A stretch of DNA of 64,000 nucleotides from Prunella strophiata (GCA_036583965.1 JAZBQD010000014.1:41340990-41404989), one strand, 5' to 3'. Shown: positions 38,093 through 52,625, counted from the stretch's first letter. Numbers and translations are program-made. Notes: generated by a model not told the origin, from the letters alone.

Positions 38093-41000
38093 CAAGAAAA
38101 TGTCATTTACAGATGGATTTATTTTCCACCTTGCCAGGATTTTACCCCATAGATTTCCAGCTTCATCTTGAATCTTTTCGTCATCCTCTTTCATCTAGTG
38201 TATGAGGTCTAACGTAAAATTGTAGTAATATATTTTTAATTAGCAGGAAAAAAATGAGAGAAAGGGGAATTTATATGAAGTTGGCTTGGAAATAATTATG
38301 AAAACCTTTTCTTCCAAAATACCATGTATAACAGAATTCATTATAATTTAATGAATATTAATTTTTATTTATTACATTGCTGAATTTGTTTTTATTATTG
38401 CAGTATATAACAACTTTGTTTCCTTATGTCTGTCAAGAATTCCATGTAGCACTGAAAGCCAAAGCTAATACATATGCCTTCTAATCTGAGACACAATGTC
38501 ATTTAATTTAATTACCAGAGTTGTCTGTATCACTTGCCAGTGAGTCTGTAGCTTTATTAGGCTTGTTCTTCAGTAAGGCCCTTTCAGCACTCACAGCATG
38601 GTTATACATTAATATCTTCTCAGGATCCAGTTTCAGTTCAGAAAGCATTAAGACAGTACTGTGAGTGAGATTCCTGAAAGTGTTCCTCACACCAATATAA
38701 CTGGCAATTTCTCACAGTATGAGTAATTGTACTTCATCAGCTATTGCCTTGTTGCACGCATTGAAATGCCAAGGCTTTCAGTTCTTTCCCTCTCACAAGA
38801 GTCAACAGCAAGTGTCAAAAAAAAATAAAAAAATAGAGTGTCAGCAAGGGGATGCTGGCAACACAAAAAGGTACTATTAGCAAATGTGCAAACATGCAGC
38901 TGTTAATGTTAGAGGTGCAATGAAGCCCAAAGACTGACTGGATTGCTGTGTTCTGCAGCAGAGAAGTGAAGAGGTGACTCATCAGGCATGAGCAGCCCTG
39001 CTCTGTAACAGAGGAGTCCTTACATTTTCAGATAACAACCAAGTTACCTAAAAGAGCAAGAATGTGTCACTGGGGGGAATTTTCATTTCATTTTTGAAAT
39101 CCTCATTTAGTAGGCACTATAACTGGAAGATAGACCCTAGAAGATATTTCTGAATTATGAGCACAGACACAGATTTTCCAGGAAATTTTCTCAGATTCAG
39201 TCCATGCTGGAAATCTTTTGGTGTTCTCTCCTTTCATTTTTTTTATAAATAAAGATTATACCAAGTTCTTCATGAGATGGTGACCTACTGTATGCTTTGT
39301 GAGAGCATTTTGTAACCTGATGATACGGTTCAACCACTTGAACATCTCAGAAACTTTTCAGATATCATTCTGTGTAATTCTACCTGATTTTTAATATGTT
39401 CCAGGATTTATTGGACTGTGAAAAAGCACAGAAATAAACACTCTTGTGCAATGCTTCTTCTTCTCATGTGCTAAAGAGACCAAGTACAGCAAACTGAAGA
39501 CATTAATCATCTGGAAAGGTAAGAAACACATTTTAGCCCAGCACTGGAAATTATGAGATCTGGGTTATATAACCCTTGACAAATTGTGTTTCTGTTGACA
39601 AAACAGAGACTTAACTGTTTTTTTCAGGATGGTAAAACAGAAACAAGAGCATACAGCTAATCTATCACCTGCTTATTTTCACAAATGATAATCAGCTGAA
39701 AGGATTTGAGTTTACTTTCTGAAAAATTAAGGCCCTTCCCCTCAAGACAATTACATAAAATATTAAGGTATTTGGTGATGGAAATTATACTGAAAGTGAA
39801 CAGAACAGGCTGGGGCAGAATTAGCAACAGGGACTCAGCTGCAATTCCAAGTACTCCTTCTTCTCAGAAGTCAAATTTTACCCAGGAATCTTGCAGACAC
39901 CCAGTCTCGTCTTGACAGAATGCAAGTGAGCTGGGAAGCATTGGACTGAAGCACTGGAACCATTAGGGCCATGCAGAGGTGTTGTCTGTGTATAAACGAA
40001 ATCAAAGAAAAGCAATGAAGGTAAAAGACATGTGTGTATACCAGTGTCATCCTAAGAGTGAAGAATGAAACATTATGCTTCAAACCAAGCAAGTTTAGGG
40101 GCTATTTTGCTTTGGTAATTTGGTTGATTTTTTTTACTGCTCCACAGTAAGTTGCGAAGATGACTCAAAACTGGAAACCTTCATAGAAGTCCAAATTAAT
40201 AATCTGCTTATTCAAAAAATGAAAATTATTATGATACCCGTATGACCTCAGTAATATATTGGTCTTGTTTAGAAGTACAGACTTGGGAAAAAGCACTAAA
40301 TTGCCAAAATAATTCCCATATCCCTTTCAGAATATAAACAAAGCATGTTTCTATACTGACAATGGTGTAGGCAGACAATCAACAGGGTTGGCACCTTTTA
40401 AATAGAATCACTAATGCTTTTTGTGTGGCAGTGATGTTGCAGCCTTATTGGAATTGCAAAGAAGATGAAGAAGGGCAGGAGAGGTGAACAAAGTGATAAA
40501 AGATTTTAAATGATCCCTTTGTGCAATATGCAAACTCCTCTTTACTGTATTCGTTAGGTCTGGCTGAATTACTTGCAGTGAATAATTTATGTCACTACTT
40601 TTGGATTTTTTTCTATCAAAAGGATTATTTCAAGGTCTCTACATGAAGTGGAATCATGCCTGATTACTACATTGGTAACCTTATTTCATATTTACAATTT
40701 ATTTCAATTAACACCAAATTATTTGCAACCATATCTTCATGTGAGTTTGACCAATCAACAGTAGAGAAAGAGTGCTTTCAAAATAATAAAACCCCTTAAT
40801 GTATAAATTTAAAAAATCCCTTTTTAAAACATACTTTTAATTTTAGAAAGCACCTATAAATTAATCAGCAATAAGATTTTTTTTTTTTTTTTATTACCCT
40901 GCAGGGAATGCAGGAGACATGGTAAATATAGTGCATGTTTCTTCAGGAACTTCCTGTCTTCACAGTTAATTTGGGATTCAGAAATAAAGTTTTCTTCTGA

Positions 41001-42825
41001 TTATATAGATTGCATAGAGAAGAACATACAGGCAGAGCTGCATTTCAAATGGTCCACATGACAGACAATTTCTGGGGCTTTGAAACTGTTATGATTACAG
41101 AGAAGTCATTGTTAGAGGAGCAAGGATTATTCCTCCATGGGTGATTTGAATCCAGGAGGCAAGACAGAAACAAAGCGCTTGTACCCAGGTGTCCCTTATC
41201 TCCTTCCTTCAAACATAGGAGCTGCTGGCATTACAGTCCTGCCACAATTTGTCTTCTGCAGGAACCACACAAAATTTGTATTCTGCTTAGTGTCAGCTTC
41301 TCTGGGGTATCCTGAAAGAGGGGAATGGGAATCAACAAAAGTCCAAAATGTGGAGACCTTTTGACTTTACAGCCTCACTTATTTGCAGGCAAAGCTCCCC
41401 CCACTCCCACACAGCCTATACAAGCTAAAATACATTAAAGTGTCCTAGCTCTAGTTGTTCACTCTGCAACTTTGATTCTATGAGTGGATATGAGTTTAGA
41501 ATCCTTTATGGTGTTATATGGATAACATCCCTATCTGCTCTTATTTTATGGAAATATCAGTATCTTAAGAAATAATTTACTGATCACATAGGAACTGAAA
41601 AAAATTTGCCCTTCAGCAATGATGCTGACTCTGCAGTGACATGAATTGCAAAAGAGGGTACTCTAAAAGTACAAAAAGAGGTCTTTGACTAAATCCAGAA
41701 AGCTTATTTTTTTTAACTGGAATGGCAGCATTTTATAAAATTACTCTTTATTATGATGATTCCTCTCTGAAATAGTTGGAATTGTTGAGTTGCTTTGATT
41801 CTTTTACCGAAAAGATGATTAGAATTTTAGATTTGACAGAACAATCCTAATAATTCATAACTGTCAGAATTTGTATTTATTACTTGCATTTTTAAATTTG
41901 TATTTCGTTTTCCTCTGTGAATTGTACCTAGCAAAAGATTAATATATTTTAACATAGGTTTTAAGAGAAAGGTAATAAAAACTGCTCAGAGGCAGGAGGG
42001 TGCTGAAATGCCTCATAGTTCTGTGCATCCTTTATTGAAGTGATTTGACCCTATTTCCCTATTTCAAATAATGTTCTCCATCAGACAAAGAGTTTTAAAA
42101 AAATAATCTATTAGTTGTATTTCTTTGGGCAAAAGTAAATTTCAATTGGATCATATTTCACAACTAACTCAATTAACTACAGAAAACAATGCCTTTGAAA
42201 GCTTTGTCTGAGGCTTTGCCCAAAGGACACTGCCTAAAGGAAGAACTATATTCTGTTATTTTATAAATGGTTTTGTTGTTAGCATTTTTAAATGAAGGCT
42301 GTTCTTCATTTAGATAGTTCACTAGATAGAAATGTACTACATGCACAGAGAGGCAGGAAACATGCTCTTTAAACAATTTCAAGAAATTTTGTCCTGGCTT
42401 GGTTGGTATTGTTTTGCTGGAAAGAAACCCCAGACTATAGGGTCTGATATAAATCAGTGTTTATCATAGTGCTTTAAATAACAATAGATTTCTATTGTTA
42501 TTGCAGTAAAAACAAGCTACCATATTTAGTGATTTTATCATTAAAGAGACCAGAACTGAGAACTACAATATTCGTATTTCATTGTTGTCTTTAGGGCAAA
42601 CAAGGCTTTCTGCAAATAGGAGTGGTGTGTGATGGAGATGATAGTATAGGATGATAATACGTTAAGCCTAGATTTTGTCAATAAGTGAAGGTAGGTTGGC
42701 TGCACAGGGATGGCCAGTCTGTGTGTGACCTGCTCTAAGACTGGATCTTACTTTTTATGTCTTATGATGAGATTTCATGTATCTTCTCTTCATAGCATTT
42801 GCCTGCCTTTCTTGGTTTTGTACTC
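38093..42825. other. AT-rich sequence without a gene
   Basis: Only short frames are present. A T16 tract lies at 40877-40892. At 42391 a TGTCCTGGCTTGG motif resembles the start of the LTR at 20523, but the following bases do not match, so no element is called. Confidence 0.6.
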
Positions 42826-43155
42826 ACAGAATCACAATATCGCAGAATCATCAAGACTGGAAGAGACCTTCAATCACTTAGTCCAATCATCAACCCAGCA
42901 CCACCATAATCACCCCTAAACCAAATCCACCTCCAGACACCTCCTGAACATTGCCAGACATGGTGACTCCACCACCTCCCTGGGTAATTTATTCCAATGC
43001 CTAAACTCTCAGTGGAAAATTTTTTTCTACTATCTAATCTGAATGTCCCCTGGTAGTACCATTAAGGTAGTACTTAAGGCCATTTCCTCTTGCCCTTTCA
43101 CTTCACACCACAGAAGAAGCTGACCCCTACCTTACCACAACATCCTCTTTATGTC
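42826..43155 (-). mobile_element. CR1 LINE, 3'-end fragment
   Basis: This is the most complete minus-strand CR1 here. From the left it reads a double CACAGAATCAC-type terminal repeat, GACTGGAAGAGACCTTCAAT, TTAGTCCAATCATCAACCC, CACCTCCAGACACCTCCTG, ATGGTGACTCCACCACCTCC, CTGGGTAATTTATTCCAATG, TTTTTTTCTACTATCTAATC and GGCCATTTCCTCTTGCCC, ending near CTGACCCCTACCTTACC. All are landmarks of the avian CR1 3' region, read in reverse. It is noncoding and 5'-truncated. Confidence 0.9.
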
Positions 43156-46100
43156 ATTCTATTACAAATAAAATTTCTCAGGGGAAAACAATGATAGGAC
43201 CATGAACAGTTGTTTATGGCCAACTATCTTGCTCCCAAGTAGGTATGCACCAATGCAGTGTTACTATTAGCTAAAAATCTCATTAGGTTTTCTACTTTTT
43301 CTCTTTTGGTACTGTTGGTTGCTCTTACATGATCACTGGCATCTATGTTCAAGTTATATTTGCCCTAATTTTTTTTAGATACTGCCTTGCAGTACTTTGC
43401 TCAAATGAGTGGATTTGCAGTTGCTTTGGAAGGGCCATCAGTTTTAACATCACAGAGATTTGTTGAGTTACTTTTAGAAAGCTTTTCTCAAGAATAAGGA
43501 CAAGATTAAATTTTGTTTAATCAATTTGGATGTACTCACAGAAATTACAAAGTTGAATTCCCATAACTTTTGTGTTGCTGACTGGCTTTGAATTATGACA
43601 TCACATACTACGTATGTCTGACTGGAAAACTTCTTTCTCTTTCTCCACACTCCTCTTTAGTCAGACTGCAGCTGTCACCACTCTTGGATATCACATGAGA
43701 GCACCCAGCAGTGGGTGCTTGGGAACAGAACAGGAGTAGGAAAAATGCACTTGTCCCTGCATATCAGTGATAATTTGAGTTTTAGGTGGTGATAAGGGCT
43801 AAAGTCATCTTCAGGAGTACTGTAAGTACTTGCAGTCTAATCAATTTTAATGCATTTCACATTTAAAGAGCCTTTTACAATTGGAGATCACTGTATCCTG
43901 TGAATTTAATAATACTGAAATTAATACTGAGAATTTCTCAGTTCTTCCTCTCTTGGAAATAAATTAATGATCTTTTATATCTTTTTTCTTAACACTCCTG
44001 TTTTATCAGTTCTCCAGCCCCTAAATCCTAATCTATACAGTTATTGCACGGAAGCAGTTTCATACCTCCAGTCATTCTTTTCTTCCTTCTCTGTGTTGTT
44101 CTTGGTTCTGCTACATTTCCTTGACACAGATGTGATCAAAATAACCCACATAGCATTCAAGATGTGGACTTTCTAAAAATTGGATTGTAATTTTTGTCTA
44201 ATTTTCTATATCTCTTACCACCATTTCAGCACCAGATATGTGTAAACTCTGTTGAACAATCAGAAGATGAAACAATCCACAGTGATTCCAAAATTTCTTC
44301 CCTAAGCAACAGGAACAAGTTTGATGTTCCCTCAGGGTATATGAGCTGGCAGGATGGTTTTCCTACAAATTTTTTTGTATTTCTTCTCATTTCCATCAGA
44401 GAAATTAAAAGGTAGGGTAGTAAGCCCTTCTGTTAATGTCAGTTACTTTATTCACTGTATACCTCCCATGTTTATTTCCCTTGTATGCCTGACCAGCAGA
44501 TTCATTGACTTTGATTGCAACTCTGTCCTAAGATGTGATAAATTTACTTGTCTCATTACATTCATTCTGAAATCTACTGAGTTTTTTTTTGTTTATTCCC
44601 CATCACTGACAAAGCTTAACCCTCTCTTTTTTTATCAGTGTATATCCCCTGCAGCACCTTTCTCCCTCTGAGCTGAACTGGTTTATTGCTTGTAGCTTTG
44701 CATCTTGTTTGTTGCTTTGTCAATTTGCCTGGGGCTTCTCAAACTTATTGTAGCATTTTAATAAGTGCCATCTGCTTTTCTGTACTATATGATGAAAAAT
44801 ATAGGATCTTGCCAGTGCATCTGCCATCAGTTCTGACTTTCAGAGATGATATTTTCTCTTAAGAATGTAGAATTATATTTTCACTGGTATTTCTTGCAGT
44901 GACTTGAATCTAGATTTATCTCATTTAACTTCAGGGACCTACCTGAGGTGTCTGTAATAACACAGTTGTCTTTGCTTCATTGTGGAATCAATGCAGCAAA
45001 AGTATGCAAAAGATGATTCACTCCATGTAAGGGTTGGCTCAGAAATCTCAGAAATACCTATCATTCCCTAGCTAAGACTAATATGCAGAACCTCAAAGAC
45101 TTGTGCTGGCAATTTAGATACTCCAACTGCATGCTGATGTTAGATGAATTAATCCCAGGCTGTGGTATTTTAAAATGTGAGTACTTCAGAGGCACAAACT
45201 ATTGAAAATAGTAGTCTTTAATAAAGAAATAGAACAAAAATTAAGGGAAAAAAGTAAAGAAAAATGAAAAAAAGGTTATTAAATATCCTACTTTATCAAA
45301 TCAGAGAAGGTATAAAATATTCTCAGAATTATCTTGACAAAGATCAGTCATTGTTTTTCTGAGCAGCTTCCACAAAAGTTGTTGTTGCTGGTACTTCCAG
45401 ACAAGACAAACACGTGTGAGTATAAATATAGTTCACATGGACTAGAAGACTATAAAAACAAAGATCAAGTGCTCCTTAAATTATTTTAAAAAGAAGAGGA
45501 ATAATTACTTTGCCATATTCTTCCCCTACTAGAAGTCACCAGTCTCACCTGGCCTTGACTCCAGAAGAGAATAATAAAGGGCAATTGGGAGAGAACAGGT
45601 TTTTATAACAGTTCCTTCAACAAACAGAAAATTAGGTATTTCTGCTGGATGGAATAATAGGGATTTTTCTATTTGAAGTACAGGTGAATGCCCTGTTTGT
45701 TTATGCATAACTGTACTTAAGAAATTATTCAAAAGACTGCCATGACCTGCCACAAAGGCTGCATACATGATGATACAGAATGGAGAACATTCCCAGCCAC
45801 ACACTGTCTAGCTTAGCAAGGTCTGAGCCTGTGCCAGGATAACCTTTTCAGCTTAGCTGAGGAATACCCAAAGGACTATGGCCCTTAAGGGATGACTATT
45901 GCTGTCTGGAACAAAAATGTCTGGAAATATCATAAATGGAACCTAATTTTCTGTAAAATATTTTTTCCTCTGTTTTGAGTTCTCTGTGCACTCTTGAGAT
46001 TAAAGGGGATAATAAATAGGCTGTTTCTCACATTAAAGCAAAAGGGGATTTCATTAAATAAGTTTTCCTACCTATTATGAAAAACACTTTTGCTGACCTA

Positions 46101-49100
46101 CTATAGAATTCAGTAATTATTGACCAAAAGGAGCCTAGCCCCTCATTACAGAAGATAACCTGATACCTCTGCTGTTGTTATCATTCTCTGATGAGGGCAA
46201 GGGCTGCACAGAGCCCCTGAAATCATCTCTACCTCAAGTTCTGAAACATGAGATACCTAACCTAGAAGAGCAAGTCCTCTGGACCTCTTCATTCAGCAGT
46301 TGCTCTCTGGAGTTGCCAATTCATTCCTTCATCAGGTTAGAAGTTTAAGGTGGTTATAGTCAGAAGACTACTTAGATTAAGTTTATGGAGCTAAAATGCT
46401 CTTTCCTTTTGAAACTAAATGTTTCTGGAAATGCTTTGCTTCAATCACATGGGTGTAAGTAAACACAGTGTTTGAAGAAGAGGTTTAGTCCCACCTAATT
46501 CTTACCTGAGTGCACAAAGGGGCAGAAGGCCAATGAGGTTGGTAAGTGTTCTATGCCTGTTCTATATGGTGGTTAATATAACAAGGATATAAATGTGAAG
46601 ACAGAAAATGCATTGATCCACTGAAAATATATAGGATCTTCTATTACTTTTAGATTAGAGAAATCATAAGCTGGAGAAACATATAGAAACTCAATAATTA
46701 GCTGTCCACTCATCCCAGTATTAAAAGTGTGGGGGAGCAGGAGCATTTCAGCAGACCTCTGAAAAGACAGAGACAAAAGAGGATAAAGTGGAGATAAAGA
46801 GCTTACTGTTGAATATAATTGTTTAAAGTTCTGCAAAGAGCTATTCTTTTTTTAAAAAAAATCTCTTCTGAATGTACCAAAAAATAAGCTAGCCAGATGC
46901 TAGCTTCACTGTACAACAGCCTTTTTATACTGGCAACTCTAAAAATAATTGGTATCTTCATTGCATCAGGAAAATTGGCTCTATTGAATAGTCAGATATA
47001 AAAATGTGTGGGAATCTGTTGTCAGGGAGAATCTTCAACCATTGTGCTTTATAATAGCAAAGAACCGGATGGTGCAAAATTATTCTTGCCCAGATTTGAG
47101 TGATTTGGCATGGATAAGACTAGGCAGAAGGGAAGGAGGTAAATTTCTTTCTCATTTCTGAGAGCATCTCTTAGATATTAAGGAGGGAGGCAGAATCCTT
47201 GAGCTCCAGAGACTTTATGACCATGCTGGAGTATATTCAGCAGAGAATTCAGAGGCTGTTTCAGCAATACATGTGCACATAAACTCAGACTGCCAGTAAG
47301 TTGTAAGAGAACTGGACTCAGGTGAGACAATACAATTACAAACATATGCTTGGTTTTAAACACTGCAGGCACATTTTGTAGCTGGGAACAGCTGTTGTTA
47401 TGACTGTTTTAAATATCTAAGCACAGGAAAGGACAATAGACCTCTATAATATATGTGACAATAATAAAACTACAGTCCTTAATGGAATTTTCTTCATTTT
47501 ATTTTATTTAATTAGGGTGTGGGATTAAGAACAAAAGCCATTTTAACATTTATTGCCTAGAATATGTTCTATATGTTTTCTCCTGGTCATTGCTCACGAA
47601 GAAATTTTAATGTAGATACTTAATTTTATAAAGCCTTAGAGTTCAATCCTAATCATGTCAGCTGTCATAGGAGCAGTTTTATGATAGGATTTAAAGGACA
47701 CACCCTCTCTTCTCTAGAGCTAGCTTAGAAGGTCAGACTAAATATTCTTAGAAAAATTACACTGGACAGCAGGAAACTAAACCTAGGCATTGCTTTATGG
47801 GTGACACAGTCCAGTGCAGGAGTCACAGGACACCTGTAGCCACATATTGAAAAAGTTTCTGATTGTCCTAGGGAGAGCCATATGAAGCTTAGTCACATGT
47901 ACATGCAGACACCACATATATTTGATAGGGAGATAAATCCCAGCATTTGGACCTGATTCAGCTGCTAATACAGACACCTACCATCATATGAAATGTCCTG
48001 GGCTCTCCTGCCTAGCATTTGCTGCTATTTTATATGGACTTGGGTGTCCTGTGTCATAACTCTCAGCTGTACATGAACATGTCTGACAGTTTACATCCTG
48101 ATGACACTAGATGCTCATATTTCAAAAATCATTGTATCTCAATCAAGTACAATTACCCGTCCAGTGATTCCACACTCATTCAGAATTGACCAGTTAGTAA
48201 CTAGAGATAGAAATGTCCACTTGCCTTTAACAAAGGAGATATTTTGAGGAAAAAAAAAAAAAAGTTTGCTTTACTGTTAAGTTGCGGCTCTATGTGCTAA
48301 TAAGGGTCTAAGCTTTTGAAATTTTTATTAAAAACTCAGGACACTTCTCAGTTTATCCAAAACCAGAAAGTAAGGAAAGACTTATGTACTTCATAAATCA
48401 CTAGTATTTAGTATTCTCAGGCAATAGCAACAGCAGCTGATATTTCATTGATGAATTCTCATGGGAAAGGTCCCGATTGTAACAAGAAGTTACAAAATTA
48501 TATCCTACTGGAAATTACAGATTCATCACACTTGGAATAACCTGTATGAATGTCATAGGATAATATTTCTTTGGGAGAAAAGAAATTACCTGATTATCTC
48601 AATCTTTCTATAGTGAAAATGTTTTAAACATTCAGGCAGTTCTGAATTTTATTTTATATTTAAATTATTTTGTTTCATAGTATATAAATGAAATAATATT
48701 TCATTTACATGATATTTAACATTAGAAAATTGTTTTTGTCAACATGCAGGGTTTTCAGAAGTCCAAGTTCATTCTTCTAGGGGACTGAAGGAAGTGCTCT
48801 TTTAACTGATAATTTCAAAAATCTTGCTTTTGTGGTAATTTGTAAAGAAAGCAATATGAAATGCCAAACTTCCCTTTTAGAACATGAGATTTGGTTGAAA
48901 TGTGAAACTATGGTCTCTAGCCCTGCTATATAGCCATGAGTGCTATGTCCTTCCTACTGCAAGTAAAGCAATGAGCAGGAGGAGGGAACCATGTCATTGT
49001 TAGTTCTCTACTAATTGTCATTCTTTGAATGCAGCTCTGGATTCAAACCAAATTCCCTGCCCAGTTTTATAGAGAGAAGGGGAATGCTGAACAGCTTGAA

Positions 49101-49844
49101 GTTCTGTAAAAAATAATGAAAAACAATATATTGCCATCCTTACTCACATCCTCATAACTCTATTGTTCATTCTACTCAGACCTTTTTATTGAAAACATAT
49201 ACACCAGAAATGAATCTCATTTCTCATTCCTTTTCTTTCTAAGAGTAGCATTCAGAAGTGCAGATCATTTTAATTAGCAGTTTCTAATACATCCAAGGTC
49301 TATTATGTCAGGCTTGGAAGAAATTGATCCTTTCACAGTGAGAGCATTGCAAAGAATTCCAAAATCCTTTTTCAAGTCCATGTGATCTGTGCTGAGATGT
49401 GTTCACTGGGAAATACCTTTCATCACACCACAGGGAATTTCATGCTAGTATATTAATGTTAAGAATACATTTTTAAAATTTTTTTCCCAAAGCTTTTGGT
49501 AAGAATTTATATGCACTGTCACATACTAGGGTGTCTGTGTGTATGTTCCATGGCATGTAGAATAATGATGGCATAAACCTGAAGTACAGCATAAATGTCA
49601 GCACACTCCCTCAACCATCTCAAAGAACCACTTCAGCTTCTTAATGTGTCAACTTAAAAGTAGCTGCCTTACATCTACTGTATTCACCTACAATAGAGAG
49701 GCATCCACCTCTGTATTGCTGCTATTTTAGAAAACAGCTTATACTGACAACAATTCTGTTTTCCTTTAGAAAATCCTTGAAACAAAATGGCCATATCTGT
49801 TGCTTTCTTGTCTAAAATAAGTATCTGTCATTTATACTACACCA
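43156..49844. other. AT-rich sequence without a gene
   Basis: No gene and no clear repeat are seen over nearly 7 kb. Frames reach about 105 codons (44354-44671) and 91 codons (45529-45804) without recognisable domains. A15-type runs occur near 48250. Confidence 0.6.
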
Positions 49845-50010
49845 GACCCTTAGAGAGTGCTTTTCAAAAGGTAAGAACTATTTTTTGCAGCACTCAGTGC
49901 ACTAGGATTTGCTCATTTGTCAGCTGGGTAACTGAAGATGTAAGGAGGATAACCGACTTAGTCAAGGCTGCACATGAAGTTCATGACAGCAATAGGTATA
50001 GGGTTCAAAT
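49845..50010 (-). mobile_element. Near-complete MIR-type SINE remnant
   Basis: In plus-strand order the block reads CTTAGAGAGTGCTTTTCAAA, GGTAAGAACTATTTT, CATTTGTCAGCTGGGTAACT, GAAGATGTAAGGAGGATAAC, CGACTTAGTCAAGGCTGCAC and, at the right, GGTATAGGGTTCAAAT. These match in order the reverse complement of MIR: AAGCGCTTTACA, GTAGGTACTATTAT, CATTTTACAGATGAGGAAACTG, the CACAGAGAGGTTAA block, ACTTGCCCAAGGTCACAC and GGATTCGAA. Divergence is high, consistent with an insertion older than birds. Confidence 0.6.
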
Positions 50011-50040
50011 ATTTGCTTTTCACTGCTCTGTTGAATGCTT

Positions 50041-52214
50041 TTCCACTTTGTGAATAAAAGATCATTTGCTCTGGTTTTTCTCAGAACTGAGGAAATTGTT
50101 CATCATCATTGTGAGAAGAAATAAGCAGGGTTTTTTTCTCTTTAATATACAGAAACTGCCTCAAATTTTTAAAATTATTGTCCAATTGGACAGCAGTCAA
50201 AGCTGTTTTGCTGTTGCTTTAGGGATGATTTTTCACCTACTGAAGATTAGGTGACAAACTCCAGTAATTTGTCCAAAGAAGGAGTTCCTGAGGTTTAGGA
50301 AGGGAAATCAGATTTTCCAAAGATAAAAACTCTCCTTGCCAATACAATTTCAATCGGGAAATATCATCTCATTTTTTTTTTTTACACAATCCATAAAAAA
50401 AGAGTGGGGTTTTATTACATTCATTTCATACTCCCCTCTGTAAAATACAACTGAGGACTTGATTTTCAACGAAGATGCATAACTGCATGAGCAGTGACTC
50501 ATCTGGTCAAATTTAGTCATCTGGGTAATAGCTTACCATGCTCACACATCAGAACTGACCAGTTCAGGTGTGGCAGTCCAGACTGAGACCTCTTATGTTT
50601 ACTGAGGTGAGTCTTGCCAATGTTGCATCTGTTCCATCCACAAATTTAAGACCATTTATTCTTCTCAGTGTAGCTGAAACATTCAGATAATAAAGAAGAT
50701 TTTTCCTTTCCTTCTCATGGGCATCAACTAAAATATATAGAATTCCAGTGGCACACAGATTACAGAGAAAATATTGAAAAAAGGTGTATTTTTCTTCCAG
50801 TTCTGTGACTCTAACTGAAGGCCAAAAACCAGACTAAAACCAGGAGAGTGGTGCTATGTCCATGAAATGTTCTAAGGCTGATGAGAAGTAAACTCTAATT
50901 TGCAGAGTTTGCTTATTTCTTAGTATTAAGAAATTGATAAATTAATTATTAGTATTAAATAAATAAAGTCAGAACACAGAGGTGCATCTCTGATCAGATC
51001 ACTTCACTTGGATTTCATTTATCATGCCCTGCTAGGAGGAGAAGGTATTATTAGAAACAGTCTTAAGAACACCCCCTGGCACATTTTCCCCCAAATGTAT
51101 TGACTATTGTCTGGAAAAATATGAGGAAGCAAGGGTAAAATAATGCCTGTGAGCTTCCTTACAATTAATATCACAGATTGTTTCCTGTCACTAAACCCAA
51201 CTGTGCCTTGGTCTTGTTTTGTTTAATAAGGCAAACTTAGCCTAAAATTTTAAATTCACTTTTGTTAAGTGCTGTGATCAGTGAAGTCAACACCCTTGGT
51301 TTTGGTCCAATATGATTTCTATGCTGCTTTGGCTCATCTTGGCTCATCTTTCTATTTTTCATTTACATGTAATACCCATGGCAGAAAAAAAAAATTCTGT
51401 ACAACAGTACTGACAAAAGTTGATCTTTGTTTTTAGATTACAAGATTGAATTAATTCTGAAAGACAGCACAATTTGATCTTATTTTTCTGCCTCAAATGA
51501 AATTTCATCCTTTCTTCTCACCTGTGTCAACATATCCTTTGATTCTATAATTGATTTCTTATGCCATCCACAACTGTGCACATTTACAGTTCTATAAACC
51601 AGGATGCAAATGTAGGCTGAACAACCCTACTGTGTAGGTGTGAATAGGTCACTGTAGCCATAATTAAAAATACACCTGTTGATGTTGATGGTTATTTACT
51701 GTGCCATTGTTATATTGTGTCAGAAGACCCCAAAGATCAGTTTGTTATCTAGAATTCCTGACTAAATTTGGCAAAGGGTAGTGGAAAGGCCAAACTTATA
51801 TGAATTTTATCTCACACAACAATTACCATTTTTTAAAGGGCAGTTTTGATGCACTGAGAACATTTTAAAGATCTATTTTACATTTGTCTTCATTAATCAA
51901 AAATGTTATCTGATAGAAAAATCCATTTACGCTATTTCAACAAGCAAACATTTCCCCTGCTATGTCCTAGTCCTCATATACAATTACATTTAGGTAAAAT
52001 TATTTTAAGAAATTACATTTTTTCCAACACAACTCTGGTATGTGCATTTTCTAGTGAAATTTTTTCTAAGTAGTAACTCTGGGTATTACAGGCAGTAAAC
52101 ATCACAAATTTTATATATATACTAATGCAGTCTGTTATGCAGAAGAAAGCTAACTATGCACTGAACTGCAATAGTCTCAGCCTGCCAGCATGTCAATCAA
52201 AATGATTTTTCCCC
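50041..52214. other. AT-rich sequence without a gene
   Basis: No gene is supported. A short T-run lies near 50370-50382, and a 10-base tandem duplication (GGCTCATCTT twice) lies at 51331-51350. Confidence 0.6.
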
Positions 52215-52625
52215 TCTGTTCAGCACTTGTGATATCACATCTATTCTGCATCCCATTTTGGAATCACTTGTGCAAAGACTGAAAGCTTGACTAAGTCCAG
52301 AAAAGAACCCTGAGGGACAATTTAGAGGATTGAAGAACTTGAAAACCAAAGAGACACTGAGAAAAATGAGTTTATTCATTCTGAAGACAAGAAGGTTTAT
52401 AGGATTTAAAAACTGTTTTCACCTATCTGATGCAGGACTGTGGAGAAGGAGGAGTTAGAGTCAGAGGTGCACAGCAAATGCACAAAAGCAGAGATACAAA
52501 TTGCAGAAAGGGAAATTCAGAATAGCTGTAAGGAAAAAAATCACAGTGATGGTGTTAAAAACATGGAACTGGGGCCCAAAGGTGGTCCCCATCCACAGAG
52601 ATATGGAAAACTTGATTGTGTAAGT
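52215..52625 (+). mobile_element. Old CR1 LINE fragment
   Basis: The landmarks are highly diverged but ordered: CAGCACTTGTGATATCACAT, TAGAGGATTGAAGAACTTGA, ACTGAGAAAAATGAGTTTAT, GCAAATGCACAAAAGCAGAG, GAAAGGGAAATTCAGAATAG, TGTAAGGAAAAAAATCACAG, ACATGGAACTGGGGCCCAAA and CATCCACAGAGATATGGAAA. They track the sense CR1 region from GCACTTGTGAGACCACATC to CATCCTTGGAGATATTCAAA. A 64-codon frame at 52440-52634 lies inside this element and is not a gene. Confidence 0.65.

Noticed and set aside
42391..42460. Second copy of the TGTCCTGG-type LTR
   Set aside because: Only the first dozen bases resemble the LTR start at 20523. The following sequence does not match.
42710..42919. 69-codon plus-strand frame
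   Set aside because: Its second half lies in the CR1 element at 42826 (antisense), so the frame is a by-product of the repeat.
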